Shown piece by piece: positions 56,690 to 64,000 of a DNA stretch of 64,000 bases. The translations under genes and the position numbers were made by a program. Each line of letters starts with the position of its first letter. Position 1 is the first letter of the stretch. The notes under the pieces were generated by a model. That model was given only the letters and a program-made list of their open reading frames with translations, was not told the DNA's origin and ran no database searches. Source of the DNA: an uncultured Oscillospiraceae bacterium (lineage in GTDB: Bacteria > Bacillota > Clostridia > Oscillospirales > Oscillospiraceae); the NCBI GenBank assembly GCA_910587395.1, contig CAJULJ010000004.1, positions 1 through 64,000 on the forward strand, given 5' to 3'.

Positions 56690-58795
56690 ATGAGCGGCAA
56701 ACGCACCCCTGTACCCAAGCCGGAGCCAGGTGTGGTCCTGCCCCGGTCCATCCATCTGGTGCCCTTGGACAACATCGCCGGATTCGACGTCCGCCCCGGC
56801 TTCTATGACACCAACGGCGCCACCGCCATTCCCGGCGGGGTGAACTTCACCGTCCACTCTCATGGGGCCACCAAGGTCGAACTGCTGCTGTTCCACCGGG
56901 AGCAGGACGAGCCCTTCGCGGTGCTCCCCTTCCCGGAGCACTACCGCATCGGCAACGTGTACTCTATGATCGTGTTCAAGCTGAACATTGAGGAGTTTGA
57001 GTACGCCTACCGGGTGGACGGGCCTTACGAGCCGGAAAAGGGCCTCGTTTTCGACAGCTCCCGCTATCTGCTGGACCCCTACGCCAAGGCGGTCACCGGC
57101 CAGAGCCACTGGGGGGAAGCCACCCCCTATGGCCAGCACTACAAGGCCCGGGTGGTGAAAGACGACTTCGACTGGGGCAATATGGGCCAGCCTCTGATCC
57201 CCACCGAGGACCTCATCATCTACGAGCTCCACGTCCGGGGCTTCACCAGGGACCGCTCTTCCGGAGTGGGCTATCCCGGCACCTTCGCCGGGGTGATGGA
57301 GAAGCTGGATTACCTCCAGGAGCTGGGGGTCAACGCCATCGAGCTGATGCCCATCTTCGAGTTCGATGAGATGCTGGACTACCGGGAGGTCAACGGACAG
57401 AAGCTGTACAATTACTGGGGCTATAACACCGTCAGCTTTTTCGCTCCCAATACCAGCTACACCGCCAGCACCGAGTACAACCGGGAGGGCAATGAGCTCA
57501 AGCAGCTCATCCGGGCCTGCAACGAGCGGGGCATTGAGGTGTACCTGGACGTGGTGTTCAACCACACCGCCGAGGGCAACGAGATGGGGCCATTCTTCTC
57601 CTTCAAGGGCTTTGACAACAACATCTACTACCTGCTGACGCCGGAAGGCTACTATTACAATTTCTCCGGCTGCGGCAACACCCTGAACTGCAACCATCCT
57701 ATCGTCCACCAGATGATTATGGACTGCCTGCGCTACTGGGTGACCACCTACCGAGTGGACGGCTTCCGGTTCGATCTGGCGTCCATTCTGGGCCGGGACG
57801 AGCACGGCGCGCCCATGGTGTCCCCGCCGCTGCTCCAGGCCATGGCCTTCGACCCCATTCTGGGGGATGTGAAGCTCATTGCGGAGGCTTGGGACGCGGG
57901 CGGGCTGTACCAGGTGGGCACCTTCCCCGCCTGGAACCGCTGGATCGAGTGGAACGGCCGCTACCGGGACGACATGCGCCGGTACCTGAAGGGAGACGAG
58001 GGCATGGCTCAGGCCGCCGCCCTGCGCATGGCCGGGTCCCACGACATCTACGACCCCGCCGCCCGGCACAACGCGTCGGTGAACTTCTTCACCTGCCACG
58101 ACGGCTTCACTCTTTATGACCTGTACGCCTACAACCAGAAGCACAACGAGAAAAACGGCTGGAACAACACCGACGGCGCCAACGACAACAACAGCTGGAA
58201 CTGCGGCGCGGAGGGGGAGACGGACGATCCCGGGGTCAACGCCCTGCGCCGCCGGATGGTGCGCAACGCGTTCGCGCTGCTGATGTGCTCCCGGGGCATT
58301 CCCATGTTTTTGGCGGGGGATGAGTTCGGCAACACCCAGTTCGGCAACAACAACGCCTATTGTCAGGACAATATAACGTCCTGGCTGGACTGGTCCCTGC
58401 TGGAGAAAAATCAGGACCTGTTCCGATTCTTCCGGTATATGATCCGTTTCCGCAAGGACCACCGGGTGCTCCGGCGGGACATGAGCGGCGGGGCCTGCGG
58501 GTTCCCGGACGTCAGCTTCCACGGCGTGTCCCCGTGGAAAGAGCGCTTTGACTCCTATGACCGCTATGTGGGCGTCATGTTCGCGGGTGCGGAGCGGAAC
58601 GTGGGGCCGCAGATCGTGTACGTGGCCTCCAACTCCTATTGGGAGGAGCTGAACGCTGCCCTGCCCCAGCTTCCCGCGTCCATGCGCTGGGAGTGTGTAG
58701 TGAACACCTGGGACGAGGAACAGCATTCCTGGCTGGTGGATGGAAGCTGCTTCACCATCGGTCCGCGCAGTGTGATGGTGTTCCGGGCAAAATAA
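56690..58795 (+). CDS. glgX: Glycogen debranching enzyme GlgX / isoamylase-type GH13
   Basis: The 701-residue product starts at ATG 56690 behind AAGGAAGG. A CBM48 N-domain (about residues 20-125, GGVNFTVHSHGATKVELLLF) leads to the GH13 barrel with DVVFNHTAEGNEMGP, the nucleophile region YRVDGFRFDLASILG, the acid/base in LIAEAWDAGGLYQVG, and NFFTCHDGFTLYDLYAYNQKHN. The C-terminal beta domain ends at VFRAK. It removes alpha-1,6 branches from phosphorylase-limited glycogen, complementing glgP 12 kb upstream. Confidence 0.93.
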   Translation: MSGKRTPVPKPEPGVVLPRSIHLVPLDNIAGFDVRPGFYDTNGATAIPGGVNFTVHSHGATKVELLLFHREQDEPFAVLPFPEHYRIGNVYSMIVFKLNIEEFEYAYRVDGPYEPEKGLVFDSSRYLLDPYAKAVTGQSHWGEATPYGQHYKARVVKDDFDWGNMGQPLIPTEDLIIYELHVRGFTRDRSSGVGYPGTFAGVMEKLDYLQELGVNAIELMPIFEFDEMLDYREVNGQKLYNYWGYNTVSFFAPNTSYTASTEYNREGNELKQLIRACNERGIEVYLDVVFNHTAEGNEMGPFFSFKGFDNNIYYLLTPEGYYYNFSGCGNTLNCNHPIVHQMIMDCLRYWVTTYRVDGFRFDLASILGRDEHGAPMVSPPLLQAMAFDPILGDVKLIAEAWDAGGLYQVGTFPAWNRWIEWNGRYRDDMRRYLKGDEGMAQAAALRMAGSHDIYDPAARHNASVNFFTCHDGFTLYDLYAYNQKHNEKNGWNNTDGANDNNSWNCGAEGETDDPGVNALRRRMVRNAFALLMCSRGIPMFLAGDEFGNTQFGNNNAYCQDNITSWLDWSLLEKNQDLFRFFRYMIRFRKDHRVLRRDMSGGACGFPDVSFHGVSPWKERFDSYDRYVGVMFAGAERNVGPQIVYVASNSYWEELNAALPQLPASMRWECVVNTWDEEQHSWLVDGSCFTIGPRSVMVFRAK

Positions 58796-58800
58796 TGTGA

Positions 58801-58836
58801 AAAAGGCATCCCTGAACTGACAGGGATGCCTTTTTT
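58801..58836 (+). terminator. Terminator of glgX
   Basis: A 15-bp perfect stem (AAAAAGGCATCCCTG with its complement, 6-base loop) ends in TTTTTTC, 5 bases after the stop. Confidence 0.95.
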
Positions 58837-58839
58837 CTG

Positions 58840-58930
58840 CATGGCTGGCCGCCGTGCAGAAACCTGACGGGATAGACCGCGGCTGAAGCGGATGAAAGCT
58901 CTTTTTGGTGTCTTTTCCTCTCGAGAAAAA
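58840..58930. repeat. Dispersed intergenic repeat, copy near fhs
   Basis: The segment CTGGCCGCCGTGC...GCGGCTGAAGCGGATGAAAG then CTCTTTTTGG...TCTTTTCCTCTCGAGAAAAAGG resembles 63424-63510 and partly 39246-39290. It sits between the glgX terminator and the fhs stop and contains a short TTTTCCTCTCGAGAAAA palindrome. It is non-coding. Confidence 0.6.
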
Positions 58931-58939
58931 GGCACGACC

Positions 58940-60604
58940 TTAAAACAGGCCGGAGATCACGCCGTTCTCGTCCACATCGATCTTTTCCGCGGCGGGGACC
59001 TTCGGCAGGCCGGGCATGGTCATGATATCTCCTGTCTGCACCACCACAAAGCCCGCCCCGGCGGACACCTTCACCTTGGACACAGAGACGGTGAAGCCCT
59101 CCGGACGGCCCAGCTTCGTCTGGTCGTCGGACAGGGAATACTGAGTCTTAGCCATGCACACGGGCAGACTGCCAAACCCCATGGCCTCCAAACGGTCCAG
59201 CTCCTTGGAGGCCGCGGAGGAATAGCACACACCCACGCCGCCATATACACGCTTGACGATGGCCTCAATTTTCTCCCGCAGGGGCAGTTCCAGTTCATAG
59301 GCGAACCGGAACTCATGGGGCTGCTCACACAGCCGCAAAACCTCCTCCGCCAGCTCGATGCCGCCCTGGCCGCCCTGGCCCCACACCTCGGACAGGGCCA
59401 CGTTGACGCCCAGCTCCCTGCACTTGTCCCGGATCAGGGCCAGCTCCGCGTCGGTGTCGTTGACAAAGCGGTTGATGGCCACCACGCAGGGCAGGCCATA
59501 CACCTGGGTGATGTTTTCCACGTGCTTGAGCAGGTTGGGCAGGCCCCTTTCCAGCGCCTCCAGATTTTCCGCGCCCAGGTCGGCTTTTGCCGCGCCGCCG
59601 TTGTATTTCAACGCTTTCACCGTGGCCACAATCACCACCGCGCTGGGGTCCAGCCTAGCCGCGCGGCACTTGATGTCCAGGAACTTCTCCGCGCCCAGGT
59701 CCGCGCCGAAGCCCGCCTCCGTGACCACGTAGTCCGCCAGCTTGAGGGCGGTGTCGGTGGCCGATACGGAGTTGCAGCCGTGGGCGATGTTGGCGAAGGG
59801 CCCGCCGTGGACGAGAGCCGGGGTATTCTCCAGTGTTTGGACCAGGTTGGGTTTGATGGCGTCCTTCAGCAGCGCCGCCATGGCCCCCTGTGCCTTCAAA
59901 TCGGCGGCGGTGACGGGCTTATCATCGCAGGTATAGCCCACGATAATCCGGGCCAGCCGCTCCTTCAAATCCTTCAAATCAGTGGCAAGGCACAGCACCG
60001 CCATGATTTCAGAGGCCACAGTGATGTCGAAGCCGTCCTCCCTAGGCACGCCCTGCATCCGTCCCCCCAAGCCGTCCACGATGCTGCGCAGCTGGCGGTC
60101 GTTCATGTCCACGCACCGCCGCCAGGTGATCTTTTTCACATCAATGCCCAGCGCGTTGCCCTGCTGGATGTGGTTGTCCAGCATGGCCGCCAGCAGGTTG
60201 TTGGCCGCGCCAATGGCGTGGAAGTCCCCGGTGAAGTGCAGGTTGATGTCCTCCATGGGCACCACCTGGGCGTATCCGCCGCCCGCCGCGCCGCCCTTGA
60301 CGCCGAAAACCGGGCCAAGAGAGGGCTCGCGCAGGCAGAGCAGTACATTTTTATCCAGCCTATTCAGCGCATCGGCAAGACCCACGCTGGTTGTGGTTTT
60401 GCCCTCCCCGGCGGGGGTGGGGTTGATGGCGGTGACCAGGATCAGTCTGCCCTTCCGGGGCTTGGAGCGCAGGGGGCCGATGTCGATCTTGGCCTTTACC
60501 CTGCCGTAGTGCTCCAGCAGGTCCCGGTCGATACCGGCGTTGGCGGCCACCTGGTCGATGGGCAGCATTTTTGCGCCCTGGGCGATCTCGATGTCGGTTT
60601 TCAC
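58940..60604 (-). CDS. fhs: Formate-tetrahydrofolate ligase
   Basis: The 554-residue product starts at GTG 60604, 7 bases after AAGGAGG. It has the P-loop TAINPTPAGEGKTTTSVGL, the folate and formyl-phosphate motifs LREPSLGPVFGVKGGAAGGGYAQV (split here), TGDFHAIGAANNLLAA, and GPFANIAHGCNSV. Its length equals the family norm. It makes 10-formyl-THF from formate and ATP, serving purine synthesis and, in acetogens, the Wood-Ljungdahl methyl branch. Expression is controlled by a ZTP riboswitch directly upstream. It is a single-gene unit. Confidence 0.96.
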   Translation of the reverse strand: MKTDIEIAQGAKMLPIDQVAANAGIDRDLLEHYGRVKAKIDIGPLRSKPRKGRLILVTAINPTPAGEGKTTTSVGLADALNRLDKNVLLCLREPSLGPVFGVKGGAAGGGYAQVVPMEDINLHFTGDFHAIGAANNLLAAMLDNHIQQGNALGIDVKKITWRRCVDMNDRQLRSIVDGLGGRMQGVPREDGFDITVASEIMAVLCLATDLKDLKERLARIIVGYTCDDKPVTAADLKAQGAMAALLKDAIKPNLVQTLENTPALVHGGPFANIAHGCNSVSATDTALKLADYVVTEAGFGADLGAEKFLDIKCRAARLDPSAVVIVATVKALKYNGGAAKADLGAENLEALERGLPNLLKHVENITQVYGLPCVVAINRFVNDTDAELALIRDKCRELGVNVALSEVWGQGGQGGIELAEEVLRLCEQPHEFRFAYELELPLREKIEAIVKRVYGGVGVCYSSAASKELDRLEAMGFGSLPVCMAKTQYSLSDDQTKLGRPEGFTVSVSKVKVSAGAGFVVVQTGDIMTMPGLPKVPAAEKIDVDENGVISGLF

Positions 60605-60640
60605 GGCGATTCCTCCTTGAAACATGTTGGGGGTGCGTCT

Positions 60641-60757
60641 CAAAAACAAAATTGGGCGCACCGAGGTTCAGTCAGTGCGCCCAGACGGTCGGCAATCAGG
60701 CGCGTGCGCGCCGCTGTACTTCATGTGGTTCTCCACTTCCGTCAGTCATACAGCAGA
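60641..60757 (-). promoter_or_regulatory. ZTP (pfl) riboswitch with terminator, controlling fhs
   Basis: On the minus strand the aptamer starts with a CTGTA...TACAG stem enclosing TGACTGACGG and a GTGG-AGAA-CCAC hairpin followed by ATGAAGTACAG, the conserved ZTP 5' domain. The 3' domain CCGTCTGGGC lies at 60679-60688. The last bases of that domain start a terminator stem GGGCGCAC/GTGCGCCC (60654-60682) followed by AATTTTGTTTTT. ZTP/ZMP binding would prevent the terminator and turn fhs on when 10-formyl-THF is short. Confidence 0.88.
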
Positions 60758-60761
60758 TACA

Positions 60762-60790
60762 GTTTATCACGGCGGTCCCGATTTCGTCAA
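60762..60790 (-). promoter_or_regulatory. Promoter of the fhs transcript
   Basis: TTGACG (60785-60790) and ATAAAC (60762-60767, within GATAAACT) have 17-bp spacing on the minus strand, ending only a few bases before the ZTP aptamer. Confidence 0.7.
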
Positions 60791-60914
60791 GAGGTATACA
60801 TATAGTATTATTCTAAAAACCAAGTGTTGAAATTTTGTGTGAGAGAGGCTGAAACACCGGGGATCTGGGCGGGAATATCAGTTTTCATAATTCAGAATAT
60901 AAATCCTGATACGG

Positions 60915-61010
60915 AGAGTTATCCACAACTTCCACAAGGTTTTCAACAGGCTGAAACTGTTGTGCTTCAATGGTTTCCGCAACTTCTACATATTTATCCA
61001 CAACCTGAAA
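60915..61010. other. Non-coding segment with two perfect DnaA boxes
   Basis: TTATCCACA occurs at 60919-60927 and 60994-61002, same orientation and 75 bp apart. Each has a nearby ACTTCCACA or ACTTCTACA near-match and a CTGAAAC word, and a CAACAG/CTGTTG inverted repeat lies between. The 60830-61060 gap between fhs and tsaD is AT-richer than its surroundings and has no gene. dnaA is not here, so this is not evidently oriC. A DnaA-titration or DnaA-regulated site is possible. Confidence 0.55.
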
Positions 61011-61062
61011 CCATAGTTTTATCATAGGCTAAAGCGCGGTTTCAGTTTACATAATAGCATAA

Positions 61063-62073
61063 TTATCCCTTCGAGATATCGAGGCTGGCCTTTGCGTTCA
61101 GCTCCCATCCTGAGGTATGGCCCGCCAGATACTCGTAGTAGCCCTGACTGCCGATCATGGCGGCGTTGTCCCCGCACAGGGCCAGGGGAGGGAGCCACAG
61201 CTTTGCCCCAGCCTGCCGGCAGGCCCCTTCCAGATCGGCGCGGATGCGGCTGTTGGCGGCTACGCCGCCCGCTACGGCGATTTTATTGTAACCCGTGATG
61301 GCGTTGGCCTCCATCACCCGGGGGACGAGGGAGTCGGACACCGCGGCGGCAAAGGACGCGGCCAAATCGTGGAGATTCAGCGTTTCCCCCTTCTGCTCCG
61401 CGTTGTGGATGGTGTTGAGCACCGCCGTTTTGAGGCCGGAGAAGGACATGTCCAGGGGATGGTCGGCCACGTGGGCCCGTGGGAATACGTATGCTCTGTC
61501 ATTGCCCCCTTGGGCCATTTTGTCCATGGGTCCGCCGCCGGGGTAGCCCAGGCCCAGCACTCGGGCGGTCTTGTCGAAGCACTCTCCCGCCGCGTCGTCC
61601 CGTGTGCCGCCCAGCACCTCAAAATGGGTGTAGTCCTTCACGTCCACCAGGGCGGTGGTGCCGCCGGATACGCACAGGCACAGGAAGGGCGGCTCCAGGT
61701 CGGGGTGGGCGATGTAATTGGCGGCGATGTGCCCCCGGACGTGGTGGACGGGGATCAGCGGCACTCCCAGCCCGAAGGCGGCGGACTTGGCGAAGGACAC
61801 CCCCACCAGCAGGGCCCCGATCAGGCCGGGGGCGTAAGTGACCGCTATGGCGTCAATGTCCGCCTTGGCAACGCCCGCTTGCCGGAGGGCCTCGTCCGCC
61901 AGGCCGGAGATGGCCTCCACATGCTTGCGGGAGGCAATTTCCGGCACCACGCCGCCATAAATGGCGTGCATGTCCGCCGAGGAGGCGATGACGGAGGACA
62001 GCACCGTCCGGCCGTCTTGAACGACGGCGGCGGCAGTCTCATCGCAGGAGGATTCAAAGGCTAGGATATTCAT
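61063..62073 (-). CDS. tsaD: tRNA N6-adenosine threonylcarbamoyltransferase TsaD
   Basis: The 336-residue product has the ASKHA start ILAFESSCDETAAAVV, the metal-binding HHVRGH, phosphate loops LCVSGGTTALV and FDKTARVLGLGYPGGGP, and VAGGVAANSRIR with CGDNAAMI. TsaD transfers threonylcarbamoyl to A37 of ANN-decoding tRNAs, together with TsaB and TsaE. It lies downstream of a GNAT, RimI and a small Zn protein; TsaB and TsaE are not seen in the visible neighbourhood. Confidence 0.96.
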   Translation of the reverse strand: MNILAFESSCDETAAAVVQDGRTVLSSVIASSADMHAIYGGVVPEIASRKHVEAISGLADEALRQAGVAKADIDAIAVTYAPGLIGALLVGVSFAKSAAFGLGVPLIPVHHVRGHIAANYIAHPDLEPPFLCLCVSGGTTALVDVKDYTHFEVLGGTRDDAAGECFDKTARVLGLGYPGGGPMDKMAQGGNDRAYVFPRAHVADHPLDMSFSGLKTAVLNTIHNAEQKGETLNLHDLAASFAAAVSDSLVPRVMEANAITGYNKIAVAGGVAANSRIRADLEGACRQAGAKLWLPPLALCGDNAAMIGSQGYYEYLAGHTSGWELNAKASLDISKG

Positions 62074-62096
62074 GTGATCACGCTTTCTCTTGTAAA

Positions 62097-62351
62097 TTAC
62101 GATTCAACGACAGTCCATTCAAACGTTGTTTTGAAATCGCGGAAGCACTCGGGACAGATCCAGTGACAGCCGTCCTGGGTCACATATCCTTTGTTAAGGG
62201 TCCCATCGAACCTGGCAAATTTGGCCCAGCAAAAAGCACAGTGGCTATGGTCTGACTGCGGGGAGCATGCGGCCCAATTTTGATGATACAGTGTCCGGCC
62301 TCGCAGAAATTCCTCCGGCCCAGTCAGACGCCAGTCGTTCTTTTCCACCAT
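62097..62351 (-). CDS. Small zinc-binding-type protein, function unknown
   Basis: The 84-residue product starts at ATG 62351 behind GGAGA; a GTG at 62363 is an alternative. Two CxxC pairs (HCAFCWAKF near residue 39 and WICPECFRDF near residue 70) could hold one zinc. The rest is aromatic-rich (LTGPEEFLRGRTLYHQNW). It begins one base after the GNAT stop and lies 23 bp before tsaD, so all are probably one operon. No family name can be given. Confidence 0.75.
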   Translation of the reverse strand: MVEKNDWRLTGPEEFLRGRTLYHQNWAACSPQSDHSHCAFCWAKFARFDGTLNKGYVTQDGCHWICPECFRDFKTTFEWTVVES

Positions 62352-62352
62352 A

Positions 62353-62970
62353 TCATTCTCCACTGGAAGAGAACGCCTCTTCCACCCACTCCGGCGCGGG
62401 CTTCACCGCCTCGCCGGGGCGCAGGGGAAGCTGAATGTACCGCTCCATATGGGCGGGGGAGAAATACCCGGCGTATACCCCCCAGTGCATGGCCTCCACC
62501 TTGCGGTCGTCGGTCTCCGGGCCGCGGTAGAGACAGTTGAAGTGCACCCCGAACAGAGCACATTCGTAGTCCAGCACCCGGAAGCCGTTCCGCTCATAAA
62601 AGGCGATGCGCCTGCGCCGCAGATCGTTCTCCACCGGGTCGTCCGAGCAGGGAGCCTCTGCCTCACCAAAAATCTGACCGTACCGATCCGCCAGCAGAGC
62701 CAGGATTTTCGTGCCCAACCCGCCGTTTCTGAGCCCGCGCAGTACGCCCAAATATTCCAAAAGCGCTCCTTCCCGGTTTTCGGGAAGCCACACCAGGGCG
62801 TAGCCGAGGGACTCCCCACCTTCCGTCACCAGCAGGGGGTCATACCGCCCCATATCCATCAGGCGGAGCATGGCCTTGAGGGGCTTCAGCTCCGCGTGGG
62901 GAAAATCCACCGTCATCTCCTTTTGATAAAGACCGGTCAGTTCTTCTTTATTCAACAGCCGCAGTTCCAT
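62353..62970 (-). CDS. GNAT-family N-acetyltransferase
   Basis: The 205-residue product has a GNAT fold: beta-4 LVTEGGESLGYALVWL, the acetyl-CoA loop LGVLRGLRNGGLGTKIL (a variant of Q/RxxGxG/A), and beta-6/7 RRIAFYERNGFRVLDYE. The C-terminal extension (HWGVYAGYFSPAHMERYIQLPL) is atypical. The acceptor is unknown. It overlaps rimI by 23 bases and is coupled to the small Zn protein gene. Confidence 0.85.
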   Translation of the reverse strand: MELRLLNKEELTGLYQKEMTVDFPHAELKPLKAMLRLMDMGRYDPLLVTEGGESLGYALVWLPENREGALLEYLGVLRGLRNGGLGTKILALLADRYGQIFGEAEAPCSDDPVENDLRRRRIAFYERNGFRVLDYECALFGVHFNCLYRGPETDDRKVEAMHWGVYAGYFSPAHMERYIQLPLRPGEAVKPAPEWVEEAFSSSGE

Positions 62971-63415
62971 GATTAAACTCCAAAGTCATCAGTATTGCGT
63001 CCTCGCGGGGCGCGTCGTAGTAGTTTTTCCGCCGCCCTACGGCGGCAAAGCCGTGCTTTTCGTACAGCGTAATGGCGGGAGCGTTGGAGGCGCGGACCTC
63101 CAGCATGAGCAGGGACAGATTGTCCCTGCCAAAGCCCGTCAGCGCCCCCAGCAGAGCGTCCGCCACCCCATGGCGGCGGGCCTCCGGGGCCACGGCGATG
63201 TTGTCCAAATTGCCCTCGTCCAGAATGACGGACAGCGCGGCGTAGCCCAAAATCGAGCCATCCTCTCCCTCCGCCAGCAGGATGGCGGTGTGGGGGCTGT
63301 CCAGCGCGGCCTGGAACAGGGCCTCGCTCCAGGGGTCGGCAGGGAAACAGAGCTTTTCCAGCGCGGCCACCCTGGACAGATGGACAGGAGACATAGGCAG
63401 AATTTGATACTTCAC
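62948..63415 (-). CDS. rimI: Ribosomal-protein-S18-alanine N-acetyltransferase RimI
   Basis: The 155-residue product starts at GTG 63415 behind AGGAGG (5-base gap). It has the RimI core: HLSRVAALEKLCFPADPWSEALF, GYAALSVILDEGNLDNIAVAPEARRHGVADALL, and LMLEVRASNAPAITLYEKHGFAAVGRRKNYY. It acetylates the N-terminus of ribosomal protein S18 and perhaps others. In Firmicutes it usually sits in the tsaE-tsaB-rimI-tsaD cluster; here tsaD follows two genes later. It is the first gene of the visible operon. Confidence 0.9.
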   Translation of the reverse strand: MKYQILPMSPVHLSRVAALEKLCFPADPWSEALFQAALDSPHTAILLAEGEDGSILGYAALSVILDEGNLDNIAVAPEARRHGVADALLGALTGFGRDNLSLLMLEVRASNAPAITLYEKHGFAAVGRRKNYYDAPREDAILMTLEFNHGTAAVE

Positions 63416-63423
63416 AATTACCT

Positions 63424-63510
63424 CCTGGCCGGTCGCCGTGCGGCAGCGCAAAAGACTCTGCCACGGCTCGTCAGCGAATGAAAGTTCTTTTTGGTTCCTT
63501 CTTCTTTCAA
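63424..63510. repeat. Dispersed intergenic repeat, copy upstream of rimI
   Basis: CTGGCCGGTCGCCGTGC and later CACGGCTCGTCAGCGAATGAAAG then TTCTTTTTGGTTCC resemble the copy at 58840-58930 in order and spacing. Non-coding. Confidence 0.55.
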
Positions 63511-63607
63511 CTATAGGGACGCTGGTTCAGCCTTCTGCTGCTTTTGCTGATACAAATTCCCGTAAGCGGTTCGCTTGTGTACTAAGTTGTGTACCTTATT
63601 CCGTGCC

Positions 63608-63639
63608 TGAGGAGCGATGTTGATTTTGCAAGCTCCTCA
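63608..63639 (-). terminator. Hairpin after the MazG-like gene
   Basis: TGAGGAGC pairs with GCTCCTCA (8 bp, 16-base loop), 14 bases beyond the minus-strand stop at 63653. The T-rich part (ATTTTATT) precedes it on the minus strand, so termination is uncertain. Confidence 0.4.
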
Positions 63640-63652
63640 ATAAAATGGGAAT

Positions 63653-63979
63653 TTACCAACGTGTCATATTCTTTTCAAACTTTGCAGTGTATGCCTGTCT
63701 TAATTCATCAGCAGATATTCCATAACATAGCATAACGTCATTGTAATACATAAGAACATCAGCCATTTCTTCTACAAGATCTTTTCTTAATTCCACATCA
63801 CTCGATGCTTTTATGTCTCCGTGCTTTTTGACAATATCAATCACTTCACCAATTTCGCCTATCATCCAAAGCAGCTTGTGTTTACCTGTTTCAGGAGAAA
63901 GCTTTTCCCATTTGTCTTTGTATTTATCCTGAAGCCTTCTCTGCATATCTAACATTTCATTTATACTGAAATCAAACAT
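63653..63979 (-). CDS. MazG-like nucleotide pyrophosphohydrolase
   Basis: The 108-residue product starts at ATG 63979 behind GGAGAAG. An all-helical MazG/dUTPase-type domain has MIGEIGEVIDIVKKHG (first ExxE) and LRKDLVEEMADVLMYYNDVMLCYG (second ExxD), the metal-binding set of this superfamily. It would hydrolyse non-canonical or excess NTPs to NMP and pyrophosphate. Its codons are strikingly AT-rich compared with every neighbour, suggesting recent transfer. Only 21 bases of upstream DNA are in the window, so context is cut off. Confidence 0.82.
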   Translation of the reverse strand: MFDFSINEMLDMQRRLQDKYKDKWEKLSPETGKHKLLWMIGEIGEVIDIVKKHGDIKASSDVELRKDLVEEMADVLMYYNDVMLCYGISADELRQAYTAKFEKNMTRW

Positions 63980-64000
63980 GAATCTTCTCCTTTGGCTTTC

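Noticed and set aside
58892..60805. Long plus-strand frame opposite fhs
   Set aside because: It would run through the fhs gene, its riboswitch and promoter; it is a reverse-frame artefact.
60915..61010. Chromosomal replication origin
   Set aside because: Only two DnaA boxes, no dnaA/dnaN/recF neighbours and no clear AT-rich unwinding element.
1..64000. CRISPR arrays, tRNA or rRNA genes
   Set aside because: No regularly spaced direct repeats, no cloverleaf-like segments with a CCA-adjacent T-arm, and no rRNA-like sequence were seen on either strand.

Overview
The window looks like a chromosomal segment of a GC-rich anaerobic Firmicute, most likely Clostridia of the Oscillospiraceae type (Flavonifractor/Lawsonibacter-like). 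The grounds are strong Shine-Dalgarno sites, TTGACA/TATAAT promoters with 17-bp spacers, Gram-positive lipoproteins, formate-tetrahydrofolate ligase (Fhs) under a ZTP riboswitch, AsnA-type asparagine synthetase, and many ferredoxin/flavin redox proteins. This is inference from gene content; no rRNA, tRNA or CRISPR array is visible.

Layout. 0-3.6 kb: 3' end of clpB, a decayed gene pair, and an ECF sigma factor with its membrane anti-sigma-like partner. 3.6-14.4 kb: mostly housekeeping genes on the minus strand (birA, an HtrA protease with its two-component system, a cation-efflux protein, a U32 peptidase, mltG, 5-formyl-THF cyclo-ligase, a DJ-1 protein, a WecG/TagA glycosyltransferase). A Cys/Gly-rich miniprotein with a structured leader and a 6S-RNA-like segment sit among them on the plus strand. 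14.5-18.4 kb: a three-gene TrpXYZ-like ABC transporter and a DUF2089 regulator with a membrane partner. 18.4-19.4 kb: remnant of a mobilizable element (MobC plus an oriT-like hairpin cluster).

19.4-37.3 kb is the most distinctive part. A minus-strand operon encodes an NAD/FAD oxidoreductase, a cytoplasmic molybdopterin oxidoreductase, its four-cluster ferredoxin subunit, an L-fucose-isomerase-like protein, an ACP-like small protein, and a SufS/SufE sulfur-transfer pair. It is divergent from a LysR regulator, which is followed by an oligopeptide-type ABC transporter, an amidohydrolase-fold protein lacking most metal ligands, a family III CoA-transferase and a PatB/MalY-type C-S lyase. I infer an uncharacterised pathway for importing and reductively processing a sulfur-containing or peptide-like compound. 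The substrate is unknown.

37.5-64 kb: housekeeping genes (mnmA, sfsA, SprT-like, glgP, pgm, asnA, M17 aminopeptidase, threonine aldolase, ansA, glgX, fhs, tsaD, rimI). Among them are a decaying regulator locus with a chimeric HTH gene, an orphan response regulator, a DtxR-type regulator, a TetR/flavodoxin operon with a clear operator, a thioredoxin-reductase-like flavoprotein without an NADPH motif, a non-coding segment with two perfect DnaA boxes, dispersed hairpin repeats, and an AT-rich MazG-like gene at the right edge.

The glycogen genes (glgP, pgm, glgX) are scattered in separate transcription units. The one-carbon genes (Fhs, 5-formyl-THF cyclo-ligase) are likewise separate, with a ZTP riboswitch on fhs. 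Long open frames lie antisense to nearly every large gene and are a base-composition artefact.
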